Source: UBA6164 sp963979005 (lineage in GTDB: Bacteria > Patescibacteriota > Gracilibacteria > BD1-5 > UBA6164). Taken from it: a stretch of DNA of 51,123 nucleotides. The notes under the pieces were generated by a model. The model did not search any database. It was not told where the DNA came from and saw only the letters and a program-made list of their open reading frames with translations. Position 1 is the first letter of the stretch; each line of letters begins with the position of its first letter. The DNA lies in contig CAXBVF010000003.1 in the NCBI GenBank assembly GCA_963979005.1, forward strand, positions 1-51,123, in the 5' to 3' direction. A program made the translations under genes and the position numbers. Below, in pieces: positions 32,074 to 42,059 of the stretch.

Positions 32074-32472
32074 CTATATTAAATTATCCTTATGTAATAT
32101 CTCTATTACATTTGCATAATTAAATGCAATTTTTAAATTCTTAGTTTCTTCATAAGTATACCATGCATATCAATCAGCCTCATCAGTTTGTATATCAATT
32201 TTTCATGAATAAGTTCATAAATACCTATGAGAATGAGTCATTTCTCAGGAATTTTCTACTTTATATTCATTATAAAGTTTACTTGGTATAAAATCTAGGT
32301 TTGTTTCTTCTTTAACTTCTCTTATGGCTATTTCTTCTGTAATTTCTCACTTTTCTCATCTTCATCATGGCATTGTCCAATGATATGGGAAAGCTGACGT
32401 ATAATTACTTCTTTTAAGTAATAATATTCTTTTATTTTCATCTATTATAATTCAAGTTCAAGCTAGTCTCAT
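32074..32472 (-). CDS. NUDIX hydrolase
   Basis: 132 residues. The NUDIX box is complete (G-x5-E-x7-REVKEETNL), following HWTMPGGRGEKGE. Substrate unknown; MutT-type nucleotide or NDP-sugar hydrolysis are the usual roles. The start codon lies only 21 nt after the terminator hairpin of the structured RNA at 32474-32700, so the gene could be regulated by it. Confidence 0.9.
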
Positions 32473-32473
32473 A

Positions 32474-32694
32474 TATTTATTAATAAAAAATAAAAGCATA
32501 AAATCATAATATTCTAATTTTTTTAGAATGTTTTAATTTTATGCTTTCGGTTCAGTTTTCTGAAAGTTACCACCTAAAGCTTTGCTTAATTTTATTTTAT
32601 TTCGAAGATTTTCGACTTCGGGAGGGTCTAGTTAGATTTTACTCTTTTCTTCCTCCAGCTTGTTAGTTGATAGCTAACTCAAATGCTTTTGTTT
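32474..32694 (-). ncRNA. Structured RNA or regulatory leader of unknown family
   Basis: A non-coding stretch of about 215 nt between a promoter (TAAAAT -10 at 32695-32700) and a strong terminator. The minus-strand RNA has at least four hairpins: GTTAG/CTAAC, GGAGG/CCTCC, CGAAG/CTTCG and TTCAG/CTGAA. An AGGTGGTAAC segment lies before the terminator, loosely like the T-box sequence, but no specifier stem is evident. It matches none of tmRNA, SRP RNA, RNase P, 6S or 5S as I know them. Either a free small RNA or a transcription-attenuating leader of the NUDIX gene. Confidence 0.55.
32493..32547 (-). terminator. Terminator of the structured RNA
   Basis: AAAGCATAAAAT/ATTTTATGCTTT outer stem with inner ATTCTAA/TTAGAAT stem, followed on the minus strand by TTTTATTTTTT, then the NUDIX start. 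Confidence 0.85.
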
Positions 32695-32722
32695 ATTTTA
32701 TATAAAAAAACTATTAATTCAA
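32695..32722 (-). promoter_or_regulatory. Promoter of the structured RNA
   Basis: Minus-strand TTGAAT (32717-32722), 16-nt spacer, TAAAAT (32695-32700), placed just after the stop of the HAD phosphatase gene. Confidence 0.45.
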
Positions 32723-32730
32723 ACTTTATT

Positions 32731-33363
32731 TTAATTATACTTATCTAAAATATTATCTATATAGGCAATACTTTCTAATACATAATTTTCTTCTTCTTCA
32801 AAATCTCATATTCTAACGAAATCTATTCAAGATTCCTTTGCAAATAATTGATCCATATCACCATCTCAGAAATAAATACTTTCTTTAAAAAATATATCAT
32901 TTTCTGAGTAGTTTTTAAATATATCCAAGTGTTGTTTTCATTTTTTTATTTCATCACTTCAATAGATAAGTTCAAAACAGTTAATTATTCATCATTCTTT
33001 TAATATATCTTTTGCAAATTGTGTAGAATTTCATGTAGTTAGAAATAATTTATATTTTTTAGATAATTTTTTAATTTTATCTTCTGTTCATTTAAAAAAA
33101 TGCATTTTATCTTCTTTTGATCTTATTCTTTTGTACATTTTTTCTCATAAATGTTTAATTTCTTTATCAGATATTTTCTTATCATCAAAAACAAGTTTAA
33201 GTTGATCAAAAATATTCATTCACATAGTAGTAGAAAAAATATACTTTGCTTTTTTTAAATAATTTTTATCTATTTTTTTTATGTAATGTAAAATTTGTTT
33301 AAGTCATATTTTATTTGACTTTATAAGTGTTCAATCTAGATCGAATATTAGGTATTTTTTCAT
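32731..33363 (-). CDS. HAD-superfamily phosphatase (phosphoglycolate phosphatase-like)
   Basis: 210 residues. Motif I YLIFDLDGTLIKS at the N-terminus, motif II LFLTTGNS, a Lys in KKGKQHLDIF, and motif IV YFGDGDMDQLFAKESG are all present with a helical cap between. The layout is that of the beta-phosphoglucomutase/phosphoglycolate phosphatase group; the substrate cannot be told. It starts 2 nt after the DUF84 stop. Confidence 0.85.
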
Positions 33364-33365
33364 CT

Positions 33366-33905
33366 TTATTTTAGTTTATAGTATTTATTATAAAAGGGAG
33401 GAATGGCGCTTAAGAATGCAAACATGAATTGATCTTTTCTGGTTAATAAATTATCACTCCAATGTCCAAAAGCTCAATTTTTTTGACTAGCTCATTGTTC
33501 TCAAGATAATTCAGTTAAAACGGGTCATAATTCTTGATTATTTTCATATATTCTATACTTAAATATTTCTGGAACTTCCATCATATTCGAAAAGCCATAA
33601 TGTCATTCTCAATTGTTATCTAAAACATATACAACTCAAAATAGATATGCTTTTTCTCCTAAAATGTGCATTCATCACTCCATTCATATATATAAATCAG
33701 CTTTTATTTCTTTTTTTGAATTTTTTGCTCTATTTTCTGCTCATTTCATATTTTCTTCTAGACTTGTAGGCATGTCTGATATTCATGAATCTACCTTTAA
33801 TGTGGTAAATTCAATATTTTCTCATTCAAAATATTTACAATTTTCAATTGCTTCTTCTATTGCATTTACTTTTGGTGGAGATTTTGTTCAAATTGCTATT
33901 TTCAT
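33366..33905 (-). CDS. DUF84 / YjjX-type non-canonical NTPase
   Basis: 179 residues. MKIAIGTKSPPKVNAIEEAI is the family's phosphate-binding start, and GMEGGMHILG near the middle is the characteristic GxEGG motif of inosine/xanthosine triphosphatases. Such enzymes clean ITP/XTP from the nucleotide pool. Near-overlap with the HAD phosphatase gene suggests a nucleotide-salvage pair, which is inference. Confidence 0.82.
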
Positions 33906-33914
33906 TTTTTATAT

Positions 33915-34724
33915 TTAATCTTTAAATTCAGTACAATAATGTGTTGTTATATAGTATTCGTAATAATTTGTTTCGTTAGTTTCTCTAATAGATATTCATA
34001 ATCATATTTTTGTTAAATCTATGTGAACTATTCATCTATAATGTGCATTTTGACTAAAGGGAAGTGTTTTTTCTGCCATATATATATCAAATATTACTTT
34101 TATTGAGTCAGTTAATTCCTGAGTACAATCTCAATCATTACAATCAAATCAAAACTTTCATATACTTTCACTAGATGTAGCTCATCATCTTACTAGACAT
34201 CTCACACCTCTATCTGTAAACCATTTTTCTATTTCATGATAATCGTAAAATGGTCAGTCAGGACTTCTTTTGTGTGACATTATTTGTTTTCATTTTTGTT
34301 CTTTTGACCACTCGTAAGCAGTATTATCCAGTCTCTTATCATAAGTATATAGATTTAAATTTAGTTCTGCTCTAGCTGAATTATGCCAATCTAACCATGA
34401 TTGTCTAACTTGTCCATAATCAATATTATAATTATTAAATTGTTCAGTGTATTCTGAATAATAAGAATTTAAATGAGTATTTATTTTAATCTCTTCAAAT
34501 ATTGTAAATAGTTTTAAATTACTTTTATATTCTTCTTGAATCTCAAATATTTTACTAGATAGAGTTTCTCTAAATTGAAGTGTATTCTTATCTAATAATG
34601 ATTGAATTTTAGAACTTATTTTATTTACTACTAATATATCCGAACTTGTTAGTTTATAATTTGTTGCAAAAGTATTTCAAGCAAGAATAGTTAAACTGAT
34701 AATTAGTATTAATATTTTTTTCAT
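33915..34724 (-). CDS. Secreted CAP (SCP/PR-1) domain protein
   Basis: 269 residues: signal peptide (MKKILILIISLTILAGNTFA), a helical region of about 110 residues, then a CAP domain with WLDWHNSARAELNLN, LDNTAYEWSKEQ, an HxxPDGPFYDY stretch and HYRGIVHIDLTKIGLGIS, closely following the CAP order. Several Cys near the C-terminus (RCLV, FDCNDGDC, HYC) may form disulfides. CAP proteins are extracellular; role unknown. Confidence 0.82.
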
Positions 34725-34767
34725 AATATATTTTTTAAGAACTAATATTTATATATTAAAGACTTGT

Positions 34768-36396
34768 CTATTTTTTTCAAACTCTTTTTAATATTTCATT
34801 TAGGTTAGAAAATTTTTCTGAGAAAAATCTTTCTTTTACAAATAAATTTTTTACAAAATAATTACTATACCATTTAGAATTTTCATTCCACATATTTGGT
34901 AAAATTTGTAATCATTTATTATAATAATATATAGATTTTTCATTGTTTATTTTCCATAAAATATTTCAACAAAAGAAATTATTTTCTACAGAATTTTGAT
35001 ATAAAATTAATTTACTACAGGTGTTTTCTAAATCTCAAATTCAGCTTTGAAATAATATTTTTTCATACGATTCATTTTGAATATTTTTAATGAAATAATT
35101 ATTTGTAATATAGCTAGAATTAATGTTTTTTTGATACTCGAAGTAATAATAATTTACTGATAAATAAATAGATAATAATGAAATTAAAATGAATGTGAGC
35201 ATAGTGTACTGATGTAATTTTACTGATAAATATTTTGAATATATTATTCATAAAATTAGAGTAATTATTATGTAGTGACTTATTGATGGATAATTAAATA
35301 TTGTGAATAATATGAATAATATTAGTGAATCATAATAAGGGTTAAATTTATATTTTTTTATTACTTTATATATAAAATAAATAACTAAAAATAATCATAT
35401 TATTCAAAAGCTATAGAAGTGGTATAATATTAAATTATGTGGCCTATCTGCATGAAATCATATGTTTTCATATAGATATAATTCTGGAGACTTAAATCAA
35501 TCAAAGACTATTCATAGAGTTGCTATTCCTGATCAAACTATTAGATTTTTTATGTCTGAAAATATTATATTTAAAGTTGTTTCCCAAATATAAAAGCGTG
35601 ATAGAAAAGAATTCAATTTTGTTATATATCAAAACTTATAAACTATAAATAATATTCAAATCATAGAAATAATTATAAAAATACTTAAGTATTTTTTAGG
35701 AATGCTTTTCTCACTTTTTATATATATTATGTAAAAAATATATATAAATAATATAAGTATTCACCATATAGATTTTGTTAATATCAATAAAAAACTTAAT
35801 ATAATTAATAGTACTTTATTATAATTCCTTTTAATATTTTTTACTATAAAAGGAATTATTATCAATATATATAATGCTAAATAATTGGGGTGTCAAAATG
35901 TAGATACAGCTCTATTTTGTAAATTTCAATAATCAAATGAAGGGTAATAATATTCTTTTATTCAAATTACTCACACTAAAATAGAGCTATATATTGTTAT
36001 TTTTAGTAAATTTTTAAGAACTACAATATTCGTATTTATGAAATATATAAATAATCATACAATATTAAAATACATTAGGGAGCTGTGTCATTTTGATGCA
36101 TTTCAAAATAAAGATGTTAAAGTTTGGTCTGAAAAAATAGTTGATAATATTATTATACTTAGTATTACTAATAATAATTTAGGTATTTTAATCTTTCTCT
36201 TTTTTAATAATGAGTCTATAAAAAAAAGTATTAATATGCTTGAAGAAAAAATATTAAAAAATATTACTTTTGTAAATTCATAATTTCATTCAACATAAAA
36301 ACCTCATTTGAATCATAATAAATCAAATAAATGTGAATTAATAAGAGCTATTGAAATAAACAATATTATAAGTAATATTTTTATAATTTTTTCCAT
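34768..36396 (-). CDS. O-antigen ligase/polymerase-like membrane protein
   Basis: 542 residues with about ten hydrophobic helices. It has the Wzy_C-type signature: STFGHPNYLALYI early, then RFYIWETTLNI, a GSGIATLG loop, the long extracytoplasmic loop HADRPHNLILYHFYSFGIIG with the conserved R-x-x-His-Asn, and a ~100-residue soluble C-terminal tail. Such proteins polymerise or ligate surface glycans on undecaprenyl carriers; with the LCP ligase in this window, a surface polymer is likely. No glycosyltransferases are adjacent. Confidence 0.82.
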
Positions 36397-36406
36397 AAAT
36401 AAAAAA

Positions 36407-36432
36407 TACTAAAGCTATATAGCTTTAGTATA
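36407..36432. terminator. Inverted repeat before the ligase gene
   Basis: ATACTAAAGCTAT/ATAGCTTTAGTAT perfect palindrome of 26 bp; a second terminator-like hairpin after the EAL gene. Confidence 0.6.
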
Positions 36433-36440
36433 TAAAAAAA

Positions 36441-36466
36441 TTAGAAATATAAAACTATATTTCTAA
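36441..36466 (-). terminator. Terminator of the first EAL gene
   Basis: TTAGAAATATA/TATATTTCTAA, loop AAAC, T7 on the minus strand. It contains the TAG stop of the EAL gene. Confidence 0.85.
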
Positions 36467-37966
36467 TTCCTCAGTTGGTTTTGAAAATAAGTATCATTGT
36501 GAATAATCTACACCCATTTCAATAAGAAGCTCTTGTATTTCTTCTGTTTCTACAAATTCAGCAATAACTTTTGCTCACATATTATGAGCAAATGAGATAA
36601 TTCATCTAACCATCTCAAGTTTACTTGAGTCTTCAGTAATTCACTTTATCAGTGATCAATCTATTTTGAAAAAATCTGGTTTTACATCATATACTCTTCA
36701 AAAACCTGAAAAACCTGTTCAAAAATCATCAATAGCTATTTTTATACCAAATTTTTTCAATCTCTCAATAGATTTTATAAATTTTTCATTAGTTCATGAT
36801 GTTTCTTCTAATATCTCAACTATCAATCTTGAACTATCAATCCCATATTTTTTTAATTCATTCTTTATTAAGTCATATATTTGTGCATCATTTATATCAT
36901 GCTCAGTTAAATTTATTGATAAACTATAACTATTTCATTGCATAGCTTTTATTGTTTCTGAAACCATTGCTCTAGTTAAATCTTTCATTAATCCAGTTCA
37001 TTTTATTTTATCCAGAAAAAACCATGGAGTAAATACTTTTTCTCATTCTTTAAGCCTTACTAATGATTCAAATTTATTTATCTCTCATCTAACATTATCT
37101 CTTATTCATTGAAAAAATGGCACTATTCTTCATTCTTTTATAGCCTCTCTTACTTTATTTTTCCATTCTAAATAATCTAGTCATTTACTATGCAACTCAT
37201 CCTCTAATTCTTGATTATATTCTTTAACTTCTCAGGTCTTATTAGTATTTGATAATGCTATACTTGCATTTTCAAATGTTACATTTTTACCTGAAGCTAT
37301 TCATGTTCTTATTTCTATATCAACATTTCATAACTCTTTATCATTTATACTAAAATTATCAATATTAAAATTGTTATTTTCTTTTCATTTTTTAAGTAAT
37401 CAAAATGTTACTCATGATACTCTATATACTTCATACCCCTTAGCTCAATAAGTACCTTTTAATTTATTAGAAATCTCTTTTAATATAACATCTCATCAAC
37501 TATTATGATAAATGTTATTTAATTCTGAAAATCAGTCTATTTTTAGCAATAAAATTGTTTTATCTCATTCTACACTAGCAATATCATCTAAAAATTTTGC
37601 CTTATTAGCTAATCATGTTTCCTTATCGCAATAAGCTAATTTTTTATAATAATTTAGTTCACTTTCATTTGAAGTTGAATCTTTTGTTAATATATCATTA
37701 ACTAAATTTCATATTCATAATTCTGCTAAGTTTTCTGATTCCATTAATTGACTTAATATTTTTTCTCTTGGATTTTCTTCATTTATTAAGTCAATATCGT
37801 TATTTTTTGAATATTCAGTTATTCAAATGATTATTTTTCTAATATTGCTAGGTAACTTCCTAATATCTTGCTTATCTGTATTTAAATTCAAAAAAGCAGT
37901 ATGAAGCTCTTCCTTACTACATTGTTTTATATCTGATACTGATAGAGTATTTATAAGTGATGCCAT
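36455..37966 (-). CDS. Degenerate GGDEF plus EAL domain protein
   Basis: 503 residues. A helical N-terminus (1-125) is followed by a GGDEF-like domain (about 128-205) whose active-site loop reads RVSGVTFG, so it is not expected to make c-di-GMP. The EAL domain (about 280-503) looks active: ESLVRL (about 300), INLTEHD, LIVEILEE, IAIDDFGTGFSGF (about 410), KIDGSLIK, and AEFVETEE. The product most likely hydrolyses c-di-GMP or senses it. No membrane segment is evident. Confidence 0.9.
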
Positions 37967-37989
37967 ATTATAGATCTTTATTTAAAAAA

Positions 37990-38035
37990 TAGGTACTGAT
38001 TAAATTGTACCTTATTTTGCTTATATAAGCAAAAT
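37990..38035 (-). terminator. Terminator region after the second EAL gene
   Basis: Two hairpins: ATTTTGCTTAT/ATAAGCAAAAT (38014-38035) and AGGTAC/GTACCT (37991-38012), the second with a T6 tract on the minus strand. Confidence 0.65.
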
Positions 38036-38065
38036 ATCGCCTATATTTTCAAATAAAGATAGTTA

Positions 38066-39070
38066 TTATATATATTGAACTGGCTTAGAAAAGTGAAATC
38101 ATTGAGAATATTCAACTCACATATCTGTAAGTTCATCTTGTTTTTCTTGATCCTCTACGTGTTCAGCCACAACTTTGGCTCATATGGAATGAGAAAAGTC
38201 AATAATAGCCTTTAATATACTAGGTTCAGATATTTCTCAATCACACCAATTTACTATACTTCAATCAAGTTTTAAAAAATCCGGCTTCACTAAACATACT
38301 CTTTGAAAATTAGAATATCATGTTCAAAAATCATCTATAGCAATTTTTATTTTTGACTGTCTTAGTTTTTTAATTTTTTCTATGACTGTGTTATTGCATA
38401 AGCTTATATCCTCCAATATTTCAAGTGTTAACCTACTACTATCTACTTTATTTTCAGATAGTTGAGTTAATATATATTCAACAAATCATATATTTTCTAA
38501 ATCATGTTCTGTAATATTTATAGAAAAAGAATGTTCGTGTTTTGACATTTCTTGAATAACTTTTTTTATCATTATATAAGTTATCTCTTTTAGTCTTCTG
38601 GGATTATTTATTAAATGTAAAAACAATCATGGTGGATAATAGTTTTCTCAGTCATAAAATCTCATTAATGCCTCAAATTTTTTTATTTCTTTATTACCAA
38701 ACTTTTCATTATTTATAATTTCTTGATAAAAAGGTACTATATTATCTTCGTCTATATTCTCTATTTTTTTTCTCCATAATGTATCCTCTAATGTATCATT
38801 ATTATTTAATATTTCTTCTACCTTTTTAGCTAATCAATAGTATTCTAAATTTCAACTTGTTAATAATGAATTATATATTTTTTCTATTAATAATACATCA
38901 TTAGTTTCTATTCAAAATTCTTCTGCTAATTCTATTATTCATAATACAATTTTTTTTACTGATTTTTGAGTAGAATCAATTTTGGCATTATGTGTTTTTA
39001 GGTAATAAAAAGCCATTTCAAAATCTTCTTTTTCACACGTAATTTCTTTTAATTTAATATTTAGAGACAT
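38066..39070 (-). CDS. EAL-domain c-di-GMP phosphodiesterase
   Basis: 334 residues. A helical N-terminal ~110 residues without GGDEF features, similar in character to the N-terminus of the neighbouring EAL protein, then an EAL domain: FEALMRF (about 134), INITEHDLENI, LTLEILED, IAIDDFGTGYSNF (about 246), KLDGSIVN, and AEHVEDQEKQDEL. The catalytic set is intact except that the usual AE-G-VE(T) segment is AEHVED. The two EAL proteins are probably an old duplication. Confidence 0.9.
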
Positions 39071-39074
39071 AGAA

Positions 39075-39113
39075 AAAAGCTAAAAAATATTAAAATTATA
39101 TTATTTAGCTTTT
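39075..39113 (-). terminator. Terminator after the elp3-like gene
   Basis: AAAAGCTAAA/TTTAGCTTTT stem with an AT-rich inner stem, then TTTTTTCT on the minus strand before the next gene's start. Confidence 0.75.
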
Positions 39114-39131
39114 GTAAGAACAATGTAAGAA

Positions 39132-40838
39132 CTATATTTTTTTAACCATATATTCTCATATTAATTCGTATCATCTTTTCTCGTAGTATTGTCTAACTCA
39201 AACTCATGCTATTACGGCAATTTTTTTGTATCAATTTTCTTTTATTATTTTTTCTGATTCAGTGATAAGTTTCTTTCAAAAACCTAAATGTTGTCCATGA
39301 ATTGTTCAGGCTTCTCATATAGATAATTGATCTCAAAATGTATGTATTTCTCTAATTATTGCACATCATTTTAATTCGGGGAGAATATCTTTTATCTTAT
39401 TATTTAATGAAGGCAATCTTAATCTAAGTAAACTAAAAATCGTCCTATCTTCAGGATCTTCAAATGTTAAAAAAAATTCTTTTCATGTTGATGCTTCATA
39501 TTCATAATTATGCAGTATAGCTTTTTTCGGATCATTTTTTCAGTCTTTTATTTCTCTATGTCTAGTATCTAGTAATTTTACTCATTTTTCTTTTATTCTT
39601 TTTTCTACTATTTGTCTTAAATTTGCGATTATTGATCATTCTAATATTTCTGAAGCAGGAATATCTCTATATGTTCTATTTAATCTAATATATTCCGGTA
39701 TCATCATTTGTAAATCTGCAGTTAAATCTATCAATGTTTCATCATCATAGGCTTTAAATCATCACGATTTCCAAACATCAGTTAGTTCAGATTTATCTGT
39801 TACCATCATTGGATATATTTTTAATTCATCTGGTCTATAGTCTGGATTATCAAATACTTCTTTTAGTGATTTTCTATCTAAATCAGGAGTAGATCACAAT
39901 AAATTTGGCATCATATGTGCTACTACTTTGAATCAAGCATCTTTTAGTAATCTAGTTGCATCTATTGATTCTTTATTTCAATGTCATCTTTTATTTAATG
40001 TATTTATTTCATCGATTGTAGTTTGATAACCTATTTCTACTCTTGTAACTCAATAACTTCTAAGTCTTTTAATCTCTTCTAAATTTATCCAATCAGGTCT
40101 GGTTTCAATAGCTATTCAAATAACCCTAAGTCTAGAAGTTTCATTTATTTTTTTTGCCTCTTCCAGATTTTTAGATAATTTTGCTTTATATCATTCTTTT
40201 AATTTAAAAGTAGCAAATTTATCATTTGTTAGATCAGTTTTTTCTAGATATTGTTTCATATCATCATATGTATTAAAAGCATCATATGTAGCTTTTATGA
40301 ACATCTCTTGATATTCTATAGGATATACTGACCATGTTCAACCAATTATTCTAATATCATTTTTTTCTATTTTATGTCATGTTATTTCTAAGGCTCTTAA
40401 TCTATTATGTATTTGCATAATAGGATCAAAATTATTCAAAACCGCTCTTTGCACAGCAGGTTCATTTGGGATATATGACTTAGGGAGTCATTCAAAAGTT
40501 GGACAATAAACACATTGACCAGGGCATCCAAAAAACTTTGTTAATAATGATATTACCGTAACTCAACTCAGGCTCCTGATTCATCTTTTTCTAAGTATTT
40601 TTTTAAAGAATAAGTCTTCTTCTAGGGTTCAATCAGCGATTAATTCGTTATATCTTTCAATTAATTCTATACTTTGAAAAGGTTTTGCTATTTTGTATTT
40701 TCTATAAATATTATTTTTTAGTTTATGAAAATCTTCTTTAGTAAAATTACTAGGATCATTTTTACATGCTTCTAGTCAAACTTTTAATAGATTATCTAAT
40801 ATTTCTATTTTATTGTCTAATTGTGTTATATTTGCCAT
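39132..40838 (-). CDS. Elp3-family radical SAM / acetyltransferase
   Basis: 568 residues. Elp3 makes the carboxymethyl-type modification on wobble uridine 34 of tRNAs, using SAM and acetyl-CoA. The radical SAM cluster is FGCPGQCVYCP (Cys about 104, 108, 111). Elp3-specific segments follow (GIAIETRPDWI, GVTRVEIGYQTT, HMMPNLLGSTP, VTDKSELTDVWKSG), and the GNAT domain is at the C-terminus (GQHLGFGKKLI). Length is typical of Elp3. It is divergent from carA. Confidence 0.93.
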
Positions 40839-40903
40839 ATTTTTCGTTAATTTATTTGATTTATTATATGAAAATTTATGATTTTGCAATAAAAAAATTG
40901 CTT

Positions 40904-40969
40904 TTAAAAACTTTTTTCTATAATTGCTAAATAGTGTAAATCTTAATACATAAAACACTATAAAAATTT
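40904..40969 (+). promoter_or_regulatory. carAB promoter and leader hairpin
   Basis: TATAAT at 40919-40924 with TTGCTT-like -35 about 15-16 nt upstream. The short leader then forms ATAGTGT (40931-40937) / ACACTAT (40955-40961), 17-nt loop, ending 8 nt before the carA ATG. The hairpin could block ribosome access. Confidence 0.5.
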
Positions 40970-42043
40970 ATGAAAGCACAACTTATACTTTCTGACTGAA
41001 CAGTCTTTGAGGGGAAGAGCTTCTGATATGAAGCATCTACTACTTGAGAAGTAGTATTTAATACTTGAATGGCTTGATATCCAGAAACATTAACAGATCC
41101 TTCTTATAAAGGACAAATTTTGACATTAACTTATCCTCTAGTTTGAAATTATGGTATTCCAGATTTCTCGCAAGAGGATTTTTTTTGACTAAAAAAATAC
41201 TTTGAATCGGATTGTATACATATGTCAGGTTTAATTGTTTCTGAATATTCTGAAAATTATAATCATTTCGAAGCCAAAGAATCTTTAGCTGATTTTTTAA
41301 AATCTCAAAAAATTCCAGCTATTACCTGAATAGACACAAGAGCATTAACTAAAAAACTTAGAGAACACTGAGTTATGCTTTGAAAATTAATTGTTTGAAA
41401 TGATATTTTAGATGAAAAAATAAAAAATCCAAACATTAGATGCTTATGTTCCGAAGTATCTAGAAAAGAAATACAAATTTATTGAAAATGAAAGAAAAAA
41501 ATATGTTTAGTAGATATGTGAGTTAAAAATAATATTATAAGAAGCTTATTATCTTATGATACACAAGTTACAGTAGTGCCAAATAATTATCCATTTATGG
41601 ATTGATCTATTGAATTTGATGGTCTTTTTATATCAAACTGACCATGAAATCCAGAGAAAAATAAGGAAACGATTACTGAGCTAAAAAAAGCAATAAAAGC
41701 GGATAAAAATATTTTTTGAATATGTTTATGAAATCAATTAATAGCATTAGCGAGTTGAGCAAAAACATATAAATTAAAATATGGTCATAGATGACAAAAT
41801 CAGCCTTGTAAAGATTTAGAAACATGAAAATGTATTATAACATCACAGAATCATTGATATGCAATTGATAATTCTAGTTTACCTAGGACTATCGAAGCTT
41901 GGTTTAAAAATATAAACGATGACACAAACGAGTGAATAAAGTATAAAAATAAAAACATTAGAAGTGTTCAATTTCATCCAGAAAGTGATCCAGGACCAAA
42001 TGATAGTGATTATTTATTTGAAAATTTTGTTAATAGTTTATAA
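40970..42043 (+). CDS. carA: Carbamoyl-phosphate synthase small subunit
   Basis: 357 residues. The glutamine amidotransferase subunit supplies ammonia for carbamoyl phosphate. N-terminal domain MKAQLILSDGTVFEGKSFGYE and NTGMAGYPETLTDPSY. GATase domain with FISNGPGNP, the nucleophile Cys in FGICLGNQ (about 254), GHRGQNQPC and SQNHGYAID, and the His-Glu pair in VQFHPE (about 333). Complete. carB follows 16 nt later. Confidence 0.96.
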
Positions 42044-42059
42044 ATCAATACTTAAAAAC

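Noticed and set aside
32548..32694. RNase P RNA, tmRNA, SRP RNA or 6S RNA
   Set aside because: The GGAGGAAG segment recalls RNase P, but the conserved GAGGAAAGTC and ACAGAA cores are missing. None of the tmRNA, SRP or 6S hallmarks is seen.
36038..36283. Plus-strand open frame of 81 codons
   Set aside because: Lies wholly inside the O-antigen-ligase-like gene on the other strand, which has clear family motifs; a shadow frame.
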